Notes: a model not told the origin generated them from the letters alone. Numbered from the stretch's first letter, positions 35,299 to 44,309 are shown. The stretch is 64,000 nucleotides of DNA from Clostridium sp. AF27-2AA (GCF_003478505.1 NZ_QUFI01000010.1:51689-115688); one strand, 5' to 3'. Numbers and translations are program-made.

Positions 35299-36708
35299 CT
35301 ATTTACCTACTGATTTACAGGTTTTTGTCTCTGAAACTGGTCCTGCTGTTTCCGGCATCCGCGCCAGTTTTCTGATATACGGAATAACCATTGCTGCCGC
35401 AACCATCAGTGATGTTACTTCAGCCACGGGAGTTGCCCAGGCCACACCGCGGATCCCGATTAAATGGTTAAACAAAATCATAAATGGCACATCCACCGTT
35501 CCTTTACGCAGCATGGAAAGAATGATCGGCTGTCTCTTTTTTCCAGTGGCCTGAAACACAGTCAGCGCAAAGAACGTCATGGTCGTCATGGGACTGGCGG
35601 AACAGATGATACGCAGGAACCGGCAGCCATATGCCACCGTCTCGCTGTTGTTGATAAACAGCCTACTCACAGCGGGAGCCTGTATATACAAAAGCACTGC
35701 AATGGCCAGTGCCACAGCAAGACTGAATACAAACAGAGTACGGATTGCGTCCAGCATGCGCTTTTTGTTCCCAGAAGTATAGTTATAACCAATGAGCGGC
35801 AGTGTTCCCTGGGTAATACCCTGCCCCACGGCAAACGCCAGCATATTGAGTTTCTTTGCAATTCCCATTCCGGCCACAGCCACATTGGAATAGCCGGCAA
35901 TAATATGGTTGAGTACCATATTGGAAACCGTACCCATCATAGAAATAAGGAAACTCGGCATTCCTACGCTGATGACCTCTGCCGGAATGTGTTCTCCCAG
36001 CGTATACATTTCCGGAGAAAGCGTCAGCACGCTGACACCACGCATTTTCCAGATAAATGCCAGGAAATAAATCATTGCGGTTGCGTTGGAAATCAATGTT
36101 GCAACCGCCGCTCCGGTGATCTGCAGATGCAGTCCGTAAATAAACAGTGGATCCAGTACCATGTTCAGAATACCGCCAAATGCCACGCCCAAACTTGCCT
36201 GCCTGGAATATCCTTCTGACCGGATCAGATGAGCCAGCACCGGATTCATGACCGTTGGCAGCGCGCCAAGACCGATCGTCCAGAATAAATAGGAAGACGC
36301 CATGTCACAGGTTTCCTCATTGGCTCCAAGAACCGGCAAAAGTACCGGTCTTCCAGCCAGAACCATCAGACCATACAAAACAGAAACCGCAGCGGCTGTC
36401 CAGATACAGAATGCACCGCAGCGCGATGCCTTTTCCCGTTCTCCCCCGCCCAAAAAGCGCGAGATCAGGCTTGCCCCACCTACGCCAAACAGATTGGAAA
36501 GCGCTGTCATAAACATAAACAGCGGCATCGCCAGCGTTGCCGCTGCCACCTGCTTCGGATCCCCCAGCTGGCCAATAAAAAAGGTGTCAGCCATATTATA
36601 AATGATGGTAATAATCTGGCTCACCACAGTCGGTACAGCCAGCGTCAGAATTGCCTGTGCCACCGGCATACTGCGAAACAGTTCCTCATTATTTTTGCCT
36701 TTTCCCAT
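35299..36708 (-). CDS. MATE family efflux transporter
   Basis: 469 residues with about twelve membrane helices and the MATE N-terminal pattern LAVPTVVSQIITIIYNMADTFFIGQLGD. It exports cationic compounds against Na+ or H+. Its start lies 1 bp after the TetR stop codon, so it is co-transcribed with, and probably repressed by, that regulator. Confidence 0.92.
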   Translation of the reverse strand: MGKGKNNEELFRSMPVAQAILTLAVPTVVSQIITIIYNMADTFFIGQLGDPKQVAAATLAMPLFMFMTALSNLFGVGGASLISRFLGGGEREKASRCGAFCIWTAAAVSVLYGLMVLAGRPVLLPVLGANEETCDMASSYLFWTIGLGALPTVMNPVLAHLIRSEGYSRQASLGVAFGGILNMVLDPLFIYGLHLQITGAAVATLISNATAMIYFLAFIWKMRGVSVLTLSPEMYTLGEHIPAEVISVGMPSFLISMMGTVSNMVLNHIIAGYSNVAVAGMGIAKKLNMLAFAVGQGITQGTLPLIGYNYTSGNKKRMLDAIRTLFVFSLAVALAIAVLLYIQAPAVSRLFINNSETVAYGCRFLRIICSASPMTTMTFFALTVFQATGKKRQPIILSMLRKGTVDVPFMILFNHLIGIRGVAWATPVAEVTSLMVAAAMVIPYIRKLARMPETAGPVSETKTCKSVGK

Positions 36709-36709
36709 A

Positions 36710-37288
36710 TTAAGAGCACCTCTTTTCTCCCTGTTTCAGGCTGTCTATGTAACACTGCACCGCAAAATGGAAGCTGCCATCCACCTCTGCCGGATAGTGG
36801 GAAAAGAATCCCTGCTCCTCCTGCGACACAAATCCATGAACAATGGCCCGGAACAGTCTCCGGTAATGAATGCTTTCCTCTTCTTTCAAATTGAAATCTT
36901 CCAGCACCTTTTTTATCGGATCCGTAAATAAAACTGCCGCATCATCCAGAAGCCGGTTATCTTTTGCCGCCATATTCATGATCAGCCAGTAAAGTTCCCG
37001 GTGCTCCTTCGCAAAACTGCGGTACGTTTCTGCCAGAAACCGCACGGCCTCTTCGCCATGCCATCCCTCGATTGCCTGCATCTCTGCCTCTTTCTGAAGG
37101 CACATTCCATACCGGCAGACCTCTGACAGAAGTGTCTCCATGTTTTCCACATGATTATAGAGGGATGCTGTTTTTATCCCCAGCTGATCTGCCAGAAGCC
37201 GCATGGAAAATGCATCTCTGCCCTGCTGCTCAATCAGCTCCACCGCTGCCTTTACTACCGCGTCCGGACTTAGTCCTTTGTGAGCCAT
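36710..37288 (-). CDS. TetR/AcrR family repressor
   Basis: 192 residues. The N-terminal HTH is typical (FSMRLLADQLGIKTASLYNHVENMETL); the C-terminal part is a TetR_C-type ligand domain. The start at 37288 (MAHKGLSP) has GGGAGGG about 8 bases upstream; the in-frame ATG six bases earlier is too close. Two palindromes in the promoter are its probable operators. It should regulate itself and the MATE pump. Confidence 0.9.
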   Translation of the reverse strand: MAHKGLSPDAVVKAAVELIEQQGRDAFSMRLLADQLGIKTASLYNHVENMETLLSEVCRYGMCLQKEAEMQAIEGWHGEEAVRFLAETYRSFAKEHRELYWLIMNMAAKDNRLLDDAAVLFTDPIKKVLEDFNLKEEESIHYRRLFRAIVHGFVSQEEQGFFSHYPAEVDGSFHFAVQCYIDSLKQGEKRCS

Positions 37289-37304
37289 ATTCATTTCCCT
37301 CCCA

Positions 37305-37355
37305 AAAACTAATAATATTAGTTTTATTGTAGACTAATGTTATTAGTTTTGTCAA
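37305..37355 (-). promoter_or_regulatory. tetR-MATE promoter with two tandem operators
   Basis: The promoter is TTGACA (37355-37350), 18 bp, TACAAT (37331-37326). Operator 1 (37305-37325) has perfect 10-bp inverted halves AAAACTAATA around one base, just downstream of the -10. Operator 2 (37333-37347), ACTAATG-T-TATTAGT, fills the -10/-35 spacer. Centres are 25 bp apart. TetR binding would block RNA polymerase. Confidence 0.8.
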
Positions 37356-37426
37356 GATTTTAGCTTCCTTTCTGCCATATTTTTCCCAGCTCACATGATT
37401 CTCTTAACTCCTGTTTTCCCGGCACA

Positions 37427-37468
37427 CAAAAACGCCCCGGACACGTTTTATATCGTGTCCGGGGCGTT
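37427..37468 (-). terminator. adhE terminator
   Basis: AACGCCCCGGACACG and CGTGTCCGGGGCGTT form a perfect 15-bp stem followed on the minus strand by TTTTTG, directly after the adhE stop. Confidence 0.9.
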
Positions 37469-37483
37469 CCCCTGCATTTTATC

Positions 37484-40096
37484 TTATTTTCCGTAGTAAG
37501 CTCTTAAGTACATCTCCTTGATCTCGCTCATAAGCGGGTATCTCGGGTTTGCGCCGGTGCACTGGTCATCAAATGCCTGCTCTACCATAGCATCCAGAGT
37601 ATCCAGGAAGTATTTCTCATCTACACCGTACTCAGCAATGGTCTTCTTTACGCCGACTGCAGCTTTCAGCTCTTCAATCTTATCGATGAGTTTCTTCACA
37701 GCTTCCTCATCGTTCTTCGCCTGAATGCCTACAAAACGCGCACACTCTGCGTAGCGGGCCATGGTGTGCGGATACTGATACTGGGAGAAGGTTCCCATCT
37801 TTCTCGGGCATTCAGCAGAGTTGTACTCTACTACCAGAGAGATCAGCAGCGCGTTTGCGATGCCGTGCGGCAGATGATGGAATGCGCCAAGCTTATGCGC
37901 CATGGAGTGGCAGACACCCAGGAATGCGTTTGCGAATGCCATACCAGCCATGCAGGAGGCGTCAGCCATCTTGCTTCTTGCCTCTACGTCGCTGCCATCA
38001 TTGTATGCGGTCGGCAGATACTCGAATACATTCTTCATAGCCTTTAATGCAAGACCGTCAGTATAATCGGTTGCCATAACGGAAGCATATGCCTCCAGTG
38101 CATGAGTCAGAACATCCACACCTGATGCACTGGTCAATCCCTTCGGCTGGCTCATCATATTATCGGTATCTACGATGGACATGTTCGGAAGCAGCTGATA
38201 ATCTGCTAACGGATACTTCACGCCAGTCTCCTGATCGGTGATAACCGCGAACGGAGTTACCTCGGAACCGGTACCGGAGGAAGTTGGGATTGCTACGAAA
38301 TAAGCTTTCTCGCCCATCTTCGGGAAGGTGTAAACACGTTTCCGGATATCGATAAAGCGCATTGCCATGCCCTGGAAATCTACTTCCGGATGCTCGTACA
38401 TTACCCACATGATCTTGCCTGCATCCATTGCAGAACCACCGCCCAGTGCGATGATCACATCCGGCTGGAATGCAGTCATAGCCTTAGCACCCTCAATGGC
38501 ATTTGCCAGGGTCGGATCCGGCTGTACATTGGAAAAGCACTGGTACACAATGCCCATCTCATCCAGCTTGTCAGTAATCGGTTTTGTATAGCCATTCATG
38601 TACAGGAAGGAGTCAGTTACGATAAATGCTCTCTTCTTGCCCATAACATCTTTCAGCTCACTCAAAGCTACCGGCATGCAGCCTTTCTTAAAATATACCT
38701 TCTCCGGTGCGCGGAACCACAGCATGTTTTCTCTCCTCTCAGCAACAGTCTTAATGTTCAGCAGGTGTTTCACGCCTACGTTCTCAGAAACAGAGTTGCC
38801 GCCCCAGGAGCCGCATCCCAGTGTCAGGGACGGAAGCAGCTTGAAGTTATACAGATCGCCGATACCACCCTGGGAAGACGGGGTATTGATCAGGATACGG
38901 CAGGTCTTCATAGCTGCTGCGTGCTTTGCCATCTTCTCTTTCTCATTCAGATTAATATAGAGGGAAGAGGTGTGGCCGTAGCCGCCGTCTGCAACCAGAC
39001 GCTCTGCCTTTGCAAGAGCCTCATCAAAGGTCTGAGCCTTATACATAGCCAGAACCGGTGACAGCTTCTCATGCGCGAACTCTTCACTGATATCTACAGA
39101 CTCAACCTCACCGATCAGGATCTTGGTGTCCTCCGGTACTTCCACGCCAGCCATCTTCGCAATCTTGTATGCGCTCTGACCTACGATTTTCGCATTCAGG
39201 GAACCGTTGATGAGGATAGTCTTTCTTACTTTCTCAATCTCATCCGGCTTTAAGAAATAGCAGCCGCGGTATACGAACTCTTTCTTTACTGCCTCGTAAA
39301 CCGGTGCAAGAACCGTTACAGACTGCTCAGATGCACAGATCATGCCATTATCAAAGGTCTTGGAATGGATGATGGAATTGACAGCCAGCTTAATATCTGC
39401 GGTATCATCAATAATAGCCGGAGTATTTCCTGCGCCTACGCCCAGTGCCGGTTTGCCGGAAGAATATGCTGCCTTTACCATGCCCGGGCCGCCGGTTGCC
39501 AGGATGATATCTGCATCCTTCATAACGGTGTTGGTCAGTTCCAGGGACGGAACATCAATCCAGCCGATGATGCCCTCCGGTGCGCCAGCCTTCACTGCTG
39601 CATCCAGAACAACCTTTGCTGCTGCAATGGTGCAGGCCTTTGCACGCGGATGCGGGGAAATGATAATGGCGTTTCTGGTCTTTAAGCAGATCAGGGTTTT
39701 AAAGATTGCGGTGGAGGTCGGGTTGGTCGTTGGGATAACAGCGGCAACCAGGCCTATCGGCTCTGCAATCTTCTTGATGCCGTAAGCTTTATCTTCCTCA
39801 ATTACGCCGCAGGTTTTCATGTCTTTGTATGCATTGTGAATATGCTCTGCTGCGTAGTTGTTCTTGATGACTTTGTCTTCTACAACACCCATGCCAGTCT
39901 CTTCCACTGCCATTTTTGCTAACGGGATACGCATCTGGTTTGCTGCGATTGCAGCCGCATGGAAAATCTTATCAACCTGCTCCTGGGTATAGGTAGCAAA
40001 TACTTTCTGTGCCTCACGCATAGCGGCCATCTTAGTTTCCAGTGCCTCTACGCTGTCGATGATTTCCGGAACTACTGTCATCTCTTTCTTTGCCAT
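37484..40096 (-). CDS. adhE: Bifunctional acetaldehyde/alcohol dehydrogenase
   Basis: 870 residues, the full family length. The N-terminal half (about 1-440) is a CoA-acylating aldehyde dehydrogenase with the nucleophilic cysteine in NGMICASEQ. The C-terminal half (about 455-870) is an iron-dependent alcohol dehydrogenase with GGGSAMDAGK and metal-ligand histidines in VCHSMAHKLGAFHHLPHG. It turns acetyl-CoA into ethanol and regenerates NAD+. GGAGGATAAGAAAAC precedes the ATG. It stands alone between its promoter with Rex-like sites and its own terminator. Confidence 0.96.
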   Translation of the reverse strand: MAKKEMTVVPEIIDSVEALETKMAAMREAQKVFATYTQEQVDKIFHAAAIAANQMRIPLAKMAVEETGMGVVEDKVIKNNYAAEHIHNAYKDMKTCGVIEEDKAYGIKKIAEPIGLVAAVIPTTNPTSTAIFKTLICLKTRNAIIISPHPRAKACTIAAAKVVLDAAVKAGAPEGIIGWIDVPSLELTNTVMKDADIILATGGPGMVKAAYSSGKPALGVGAGNTPAIIDDTADIKLAVNSIIHSKTFDNGMICASEQSVTVLAPVYEAVKKEFVYRGCYFLKPDEIEKVRKTILINGSLNAKIVGQSAYKIAKMAGVEVPEDTKILIGEVESVDISEEFAHEKLSPVLAMYKAQTFDEALAKAERLVADGGYGHTSSLYINLNEKEKMAKHAAAMKTCRILINTPSSQGGIGDLYNFKLLPSLTLGCGSWGGNSVSENVGVKHLLNIKTVAERRENMLWFRAPEKVYFKKGCMPVALSELKDVMGKKRAFIVTDSFLYMNGYTKPITDKLDEMGIVYQCFSNVQPDPTLANAIEGAKAMTAFQPDVIIALGGGSAMDAGKIMWVMYEHPEVDFQGMAMRFIDIRKRVYTFPKMGEKAYFVAIPTSSGTGSEVTPFAVITDQETGVKYPLADYQLLPNMSIVDTDNMMSQPKGLTSASGVDVLTHALEAYASVMATDYTDGLALKAMKNVFEYLPTAYNDGSDVEARSKMADASCMAGMAFANAFLGVCHSMAHKLGAFHHLPHGIANALLISLVVEYNSAECPRKMGTFSQYQYPHTMARYAECARFVGIQAKNDEEAVKKLIDKIEELKAAVGVKKTIAEYGVDEKYFLDTLDAMVEQAFDDQCTGANPRYPLMSEIKEMYLRAYYGK

Positions 40097-40150
40097 GTTT
40101 TCTTATCCTCCAACAATCTTGAAATCGGGTTTATAAATTTCTTAATTTAA

Positions 40151-40210
40151 TTGATATTTCTTTAACAATGGAACCTGTTAGTATTATACCACTCGTTAAA
40201 TAATTGTCAA
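40151..40210 (-). promoter_or_regulatory. adhE promoter with two Rex-like operators
   Basis: The minus-strand promoter is TTGACA (40210-40205), 16 bp, TATAAT (40188-40183). The 18-mer TTGACAATTATTTAACGA overlaps the -35 and agrees at most positions with the Rex consensus TTGTTAA-N4-TTAACAA. A second 18-mer, TTGATATTTCTTTAACAA (40151-40168, plus strand), lies downstream of the -10. Rex would repress adhE when NADH/NAD+ is low. Confidence 0.65.
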
Positions 40211-40278
40211 TATTTTTATTCCTATTTTATGCTCTTTTTTTCATACATGGCATTGTATACAAAATGCGCGCTAAATTC

Positions 40279-40303
40279 GAGGAGATGCCACCGGCATCTC
40301 CTC
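40279..40303. other. Hairpin without T-run upstream of adhE
   Basis: GAGGAGATGCC and GGCATCTCCTC form a perfect 11-bp stem with a 3-base loop in the 373-bp gap between DUF4446 and adhE. No T-run follows on either strand; its function is not clear. Confidence 0.4.
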
Positions 40304-40315
40304 AATATACACCAT

Positions 40316-40376
40316 AACAAAAACAGACGGACAGAACCGGATGATTGTGTTCATCCTGCCACTGTCCGCCTGTTTC
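40316..40376 (-). terminator. Second terminator hairpin after the parAB-DUF4446 operon
   Basis: On the minus strand an AACAGGCGGACAG arm pairs with CTGTCCGTCTGTT, with inner pairing GGATGA/TCATCC, and is followed by TTTTTG. It backs up the hairpin at 40426-40464. Confidence 0.55.
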
Positions 40377-40425
40377 TGCGTGTCTCTTTTTCGTTTTTAT
40401 CTCAGTATCGCTTACATTTTCTGTG

Positions 40426-40464
40426 TTTTGTTGCTATTTTCACATTGTGAAAATAGCAACAAAA
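40426..40464. terminator. AT-rich bidirectional terminator after DUF4446
   Basis: TTTTGTTGCTATTTTCACA and its exact inverse form a 19-bp stem around one base, with flanking A/T runs. It lies immediately after the DUF4446 stop codon. Confidence 0.65.
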
Positions 40465-40469
40465 TTTTC

Positions 40470-40991
40470 TTATACTTCTGGCTTTCTCTCTTTGTAACCC
40501 AGAGCCTGCTCCAGGGCTTCCTTCTCTTCTGCTCCAAGCAGCACTTCCGTTTCTCCCCGCTCTACATCTTTCAGATACAGATAACAGCCTTCCCGGCTGT
40601 GAACAGAGTTCAATACAAAACCGGTATTGGTATAATCCAGAAGTGCCAGTGCAAAACTCAAGTTTCCACCCATTCCTTTAAACGCATTGTACTTCACAAT
40701 TCCGATTTTCTGGAATGCAGCACGGCTGTTTTTGTTAGCTGTACGGATTGAATCCTTATTATAACGGTCCTGGGACTGCAGATCAATGATGGCATTCATC
40801 TGATCTACAATCATATTTTCCATGGTTTCCGCGTCTTTTCCTCTCATAAAGAGGTCATATCGGCGGTAAAGTTTTCTCATATTGATCAGGCAGAGCACTG
40901 TCACAACCAGTAATATCAGGGTAAGAACCGCCGATGCAATCAAAAGATACACCGGATCAAACCCAAGATTATTTAAAATACTTCCTTCCAT
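40470..40991 (-). CDS. DUF4446 family membrane-anchored protein
   Basis: 173 residues with one N-terminal membrane helix (about residues 12-36, LLIASAVLTLILLVVTVLCL) and a cytoplasmic domain with KIGIVKYNAFKGMGGNLSFALALLD, the hallmark of DUF4446. The function is unknown; the gene is commonly found directly after parB in Clostridia. The start at 40991 (MEGSILNN) follows AGGAATGCATTAAT, 31 bp after the parB stop. Confidence 0.8.
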   Translation of the reverse strand: MEGSILNNLGFDPVYLLIASAVLTLILLVVTVLCLINMRKLYRRYDLFMRGKDAETMENMIVDQMNAIIDLQSQDRYNKDSIRTANKNSRAAFQKIGIVKYNAFKGMGGNLSFALALLDYTNTGFVLNSVHSREGCYLYLKDVERGETEVLLGAEEKEALEQALGYKERKPEV

Positions 40992-41022
40992 ATTAATGCA
41001 TTCCTGTCCTTCCGTTTTCAGA

Positions 41023-42102
41023 CTATACCGGCTGAATAGATTCAATCAATTCTACAAGACGCTCCAGCTCTGCCTCGGAGTAATACTCAATTTCAATTTT
41101 ACCCTTGGACTTATCCTTTCGGCTGATGTTGACCTTGGTTCCCATAACCGTTTTCATGCGGTTTTCCATATCCTGAAATACCAGCTCCACAGCCTCATCC
41201 ACTGGTGTTTTTTTCTTTTCCTTCTTTTCTTTTCCCAGAAGTTTGACTGCTTTTTCTACCTCGCGAACACTCATGCGCTCCTGTTCAACCTTCTTCGCCA
41301 GATCTATCTGCTGAGATGGATCCGTCACAGCCAGAAGTGCTCTTGCATGTCCGCTGGTAATGCGTCTCTCTATCAGCATCTGCTGGACCTCAGGAGCAAG
41401 GTTTAAAAGACGCATACAGTTAGTGATCGTGGTACGGTTTTTGGAAACGCGCTCCGCAATCTCCTCCTGTTTCAGAGAAAATTCCTGCATCAGCCGCTGA
41501 TAAGCCAGGGCTTCCTCAATCGGATTCAAATCTTCCCGCTGTACATTCTCAATCAATGCTATTTCCATGGCCTGCTGCGGACTGTACTCCCGGATTACTA
41601 CCGGAACGGTCTTTAAGCCAGCCAGCTTTGCCGCTCTCCATCTGCGCTCACCAGCAATGATCTCATAGCTTTCGCCCCTTTTTTGAACCAGAAGTGGCTG
41701 CAGCACGCCATATTTTTGAATGGAATCTGCCAGTTCTTCCAACTGTGCCTCATCAAATGCCTTACGTGGCTGATCTCGATTGGGTTCAATTTCCGATACT
41801 TTGAGTTCCAACTCAGTCTGTGCCGGCGCTTCCTGTTCCGGCTTTGCATCAAGCATCGACACGGATTTTGCGCTTTCCTGTGCTTTCTGATTCAGATTTG
41901 CGTTTTGTACTTTTCCAGCCTCAGATTCAGATTTTTTCTCATTCTTTTTCTGTGTTCTTGCGCTGTTTTTCTCGACTATCCGATCGGCACCATTTGCCTT
42001 TTTTCTATCAGCTGCCTTTTCCTCCGCAATTACCTCTTCTATTGTATCCTCGCCGAACAATGCGCCGAGTCCTCGTCCTAATCCTCTCTTTGTTCCTGCC
42101 AT
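41023..42102 (-). CDS. parB: Chromosome partitioning protein ParB (Spo0J)
   Basis: 359 residues. The N-terminus KRGLGRGLGALFG is the ParA-contacting segment. A charged, variable linker follows to about residue 95. The ParB/Srx CTPase domain contains IIAGERRWRAAKLAG, and the HTH reads KQEEIAERVSKNRTTITNCMRL. The C-terminal dimer domain contains a Lys/Glu-rich insert. It binds the two parS sites at 43028 and 44294 and spreads as a CTP-dependent clamp. The start lies 2 bp after parA. Confidence 0.95.
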   Translation of the reverse strand: MAGTKRGLGRGLGALFGEDTIEEVIAEEKAADRKKANGADRIVEKNSARTQKKNEKKSESEAGKVQNANLNQKAQESAKSVSMLDAKPEQEAPAQTELELKVSEIEPNRDQPRKAFDEAQLEELADSIQKYGVLQPLLVQKRGESYEIIAGERRWRAAKLAGLKTVPVVIREYSPQQAMEIALIENVQREDLNPIEEALAYQRLMQEFSLKQEEIAERVSKNRTTITNCMRLLNLAPEVQQMLIERRITSGHARALLAVTDPSQQIDLAKKVEQERMSVREVEKAVKLLGKEKKEKKKTPVDEAVELVFQDMENRMKTVMGTKVNISRKDKSKGKIEIEYYSEAELERLVELIESIQPV

Positions 42103-42104
42103 TT

Positions 42105-42872
42105 CTATTCTTCCCCTCTGCTAATTACTTCTGCTGCCAGCATTCGATAACTTTCTGCGCCCGTTGAACGCGTATCATAAATATTAATCGGTTTTCCGTG
42201 GCTTGGTGCCTCAGCGAGCCTTACATTTCTTGGAATAATAGTTTTGTAAATATTCTTATTTAAATGTGCTTTTACGTTTTCAACCACCTGCAGAGACAAA
42301 TTAGTTCTCGCATCGTACATGGTAAATACAACGCCTTCCAGCTCCAGCTTCGGATTCAGTTTTTTCTTTACCAGTTCCACCGTCTGAAGAATCTGACTCA
42401 ATCCCTCCAGAGCATAATACTCACACTGGATCGGTACCAGAACCGTATCCGCCGCCGTCAGCGCATTGATTGTAAGCAAGCTCAGGGATGGTGGGCAGTC
42501 AATGATAATGTAATCATAATCTCCTTCTATCTTTTCCAGCTCTGTTTTCAGCAAAGATTCTTTATTCGGAACATCAAGCAGTTCAATTTCCGCACCGGCA
42601 AGATTTACATCTGATGGAAGCACATCCAGATTTTCCTGCACTTCCCTGATAATGCACTCTTCCAGCGTACACTCTCCAATCAGCAGCTCATATACAGTTT
42701 TATCCATATAACCTTTTTCAAAGCCCAATCCACTGGTTGCATTTCCCTGTGGATCAAAATCGACTGCCAGAACCTTCTGTCCTGCTTCAGCCAGACATGC
42801 TGATAAATTGATTGCTGTCGTGGTCTTTCCCACGCCACCCTTCTGATTTGCAATTGCGATGATTCTTCCCAT
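42105..42872 (-). CDS. parA: Chromosome partitioning ATPase ParA (Soj)
   Basis: 255 residues with the deviant Walker A KGGVGKTT at the N-terminus, DFDPQGNAT and IIDCPPSLSLL. The start at 42872 (MGRIIAIANQ) follows AAAGGACGATACT. It works with ParB and parS in origin segregation. The upstream gap to 43258 contains a palindrome, parS-1 and the promoter of the plus-strand neighbour. Confidence 0.95.
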   Translation of the reverse strand: MGRIIAIANQKGGVGKTTTAINLSACLAEAGQKVLAVDFDPQGNATSGLGFEKGYMDKTVYELLIGECTLEECIIREVQENLDVLPSDVNLAGAEIELLDVPNKESLLKTELEKIEGDYDYIIIDCPPSLSLLTINALTAADTVLVPIQCEYYALEGLSQILQTVELVKKKLNPKLELEGVVFTMYDARTNLSLQVVENVKAHLNKNIYKTIIPRNVRLAEAPSHGKPINIYDTRSTGAESYRMLAAEVISRGEE

Positions 42873-42919
42873 AGTATCGTCCTTTATCATTCTGATTTTG
42901 TAACTATTCAGTACCTCTT

Positions 42920-42954
42920 TATACTAATCTTATTTTAGCAATAAAATTAGTATA
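42920..42954. repeat. Palindrome in the parA promoter region
   Basis: TATACTAAT (42920-42928) and ATTAGTATA (42946-42954) are perfect inverse halves, with AT-rich inner pairing. The right half contains a TATACT -10-like element read toward parA. It may be an operator or a leader hairpin. Confidence 0.4.
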
Positions 42955-43027
42955 GCACACTTTTTTTGCTTTTCCTATTCTTTGTCATAAAATGTATGTG
43001 TAAAAATGCACTTTTTATAATTTTTCA

Positions 43028-43043
43028 TGTTTCACGTGAAACA
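43028..43043. promoter_or_regulatory. parS site 1
   Basis: TGTTTCACGTGAAACA is a perfect 16-bp parS consensus palindrome, 155 bp upstream of parA. It serves as the ParB loading site. Confidence 0.97.
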
Positions 43044-43182
43044 TAGCTGCTGTTCACGCGTTGCGCAAACAGCAACGGATTTTATCGATGCTTCGCATTC
43101 CAAATCGGAAAAATCTGCTGCCATCACAATGTCATACGACATTTTCAGTTCAGAAAATACCTACTCGCGTATAGTAACTATC

Positions 43183-43211
43183 TTGCATCTTTTGTAAAAT
43201 AATACTATACT
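43183..43211 (+). promoter_or_regulatory. Promoter of the alpha/beta hydrolase-fold gene
   Basis: TTGCAT and TATACT are spaced 17 bp on the plus strand, 47 bp before the start codon; AAAAAAGGAGGTACT precedes the ATG. Confidence 0.6.
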
Positions 43212-43258
43212 AAACATATGCAAAACGCATATCTTCGCAAGGCAAAAAAGGAGGTACT

Positions 43259-44209
43259 ATGAAAGCCAAAAACAAATTACTCACGCTCCTTATTCTTTCT
43301 GCCAGCGCTGCCGTTACTACTGCAGCAATTAACAAAGCAATTCAGGTTTCTGCCATTTCTAAAAATCTTCTGGCTGAACCAGAACCACTTTGTTTCAAAT
43401 GGCGTCTTGGCAATGTTCACTATACAAAAGAAGGAACTGGAAAACCGCTTCTACTGATTCACGACTTGGATACTATATCATCCGGTCATGAGTGGAAACA
43501 GCTCATTCCGCTTCTCCGTGATGAATACACCATTTACACTATCGACCTGTTGGGATTTGGACGTTCCGAGAAAGCGAATATGACATACACCAATTTTCTG
43601 TATGTGCAAATGATCTCCGATTTTATTAAATCTGAAATCGGCCATCGCACCAGTATCATTACCTCCGGTGAGGCTGCTTCTATCCCACTGATGGCATGTG
43701 CAAATAATCCAGATCTGTTTGATCAGATTATGGCAATTAATCCACGCAGTCTTTTGGATTTCAGCTCCATTCCTGGTAAGACTGCTAAAATGTACAAATG
43801 TATTATTGAGTTTCCAATCCTTGGTACACTTCTGTATCATATCGCAAGCAGCAAAAAAATGATTCTGGAAGAACTTGTCACAAAGAAATTTTTTAATCCA
43901 TATTCCGTGAAATCCAGTTATGTGGACGCATGTTATGAAGCTTCTCATCTCGGTGCTTCTCCTAAATCCACTTTTGCAAGCATCCGCTGCAATTACACAA
44001 AATGTAATCTGGTCAATGCTCTGAAAAAAATAGATAACAGCATTTATCTTCTTGGCGGAGCTGGTGTGGAAAATATCGAAGACCGATTAAACGAATACAA
44101 GGATTATAATTCTTCTATTGAAACCGTTCTTGTGCCCAAAACAAAAGAACTACCTCATTTAGAACAACCAGAAAAAATTGCAGAACTTATAAAAACTTAT
44201 TTCTGCTAA
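43259..44209 (+). CDS. Membrane-anchored alpha/beta hydrolase fold protein lacking the catalytic triad
   Basis: 316 residues. An N-terminal hydrophobic stretch (residues about 7-28) should anchor the protein. The body follows the alpha/beta hydrolase layout: LLLIHDLDT, LRDEYTIYTIDLLGFGRSEK and a C-terminal PHLEQPEKIAELI. The nucleophile elbow, normally GHSxGG, reads TSGEAA, aligning Gly with the serine. The catalytic-histidine position before xPHLEQP reads KEL, aligning Glu with His, and no clear acid follows strand 6. It is probably a binding or structural pseudoenzyme. It lies between the two parS sites, on the strand opposing replication. Confidence 0.75.
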   Translation: MKAKNKLLTLLILSASAAVTTAAINKAIQVSAISKNLLAEPEPLCFKWRLGNVHYTKEGTGKPLLLIHDLDTISSGHEWKQLIPLLRDEYTIYTIDLLGFGRSEKANMTYTNFLYVQMISDFIKSEIGHRTSIITSGEAASIPLMACANNPDLFDQIMAINPRSLLDFSSIPGKTAKMYKCIIEFPILGTLLYHIASSKKMILEELVTKKFFNPYSVKSSYVDACYEASHLGASPKSTFASIRCNYTKCNLVNALKKIDNSIYLLGGAGVENIEDRLNEYKDYNSSIETVLVPKTKELPHLEQPEKIAELIKTYFC

Positions 44210-44293
44210 TTATAATTTATTGTAACTTTCATACGGTCAATACATTTCATTCACTATACTGACTGTAATGAAAATATAGAACAGCAAAGAAAA

Positions 44294-44309
44294 TGTTTCA
44301 CGTGAAACA
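44294..44309. promoter_or_regulatory. parS site 2
   Basis: A second perfect TGTTTCACGTGAAACA, 1.27 kb from parS-1 and just upstream of the VOC gene. Confidence 0.97.
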
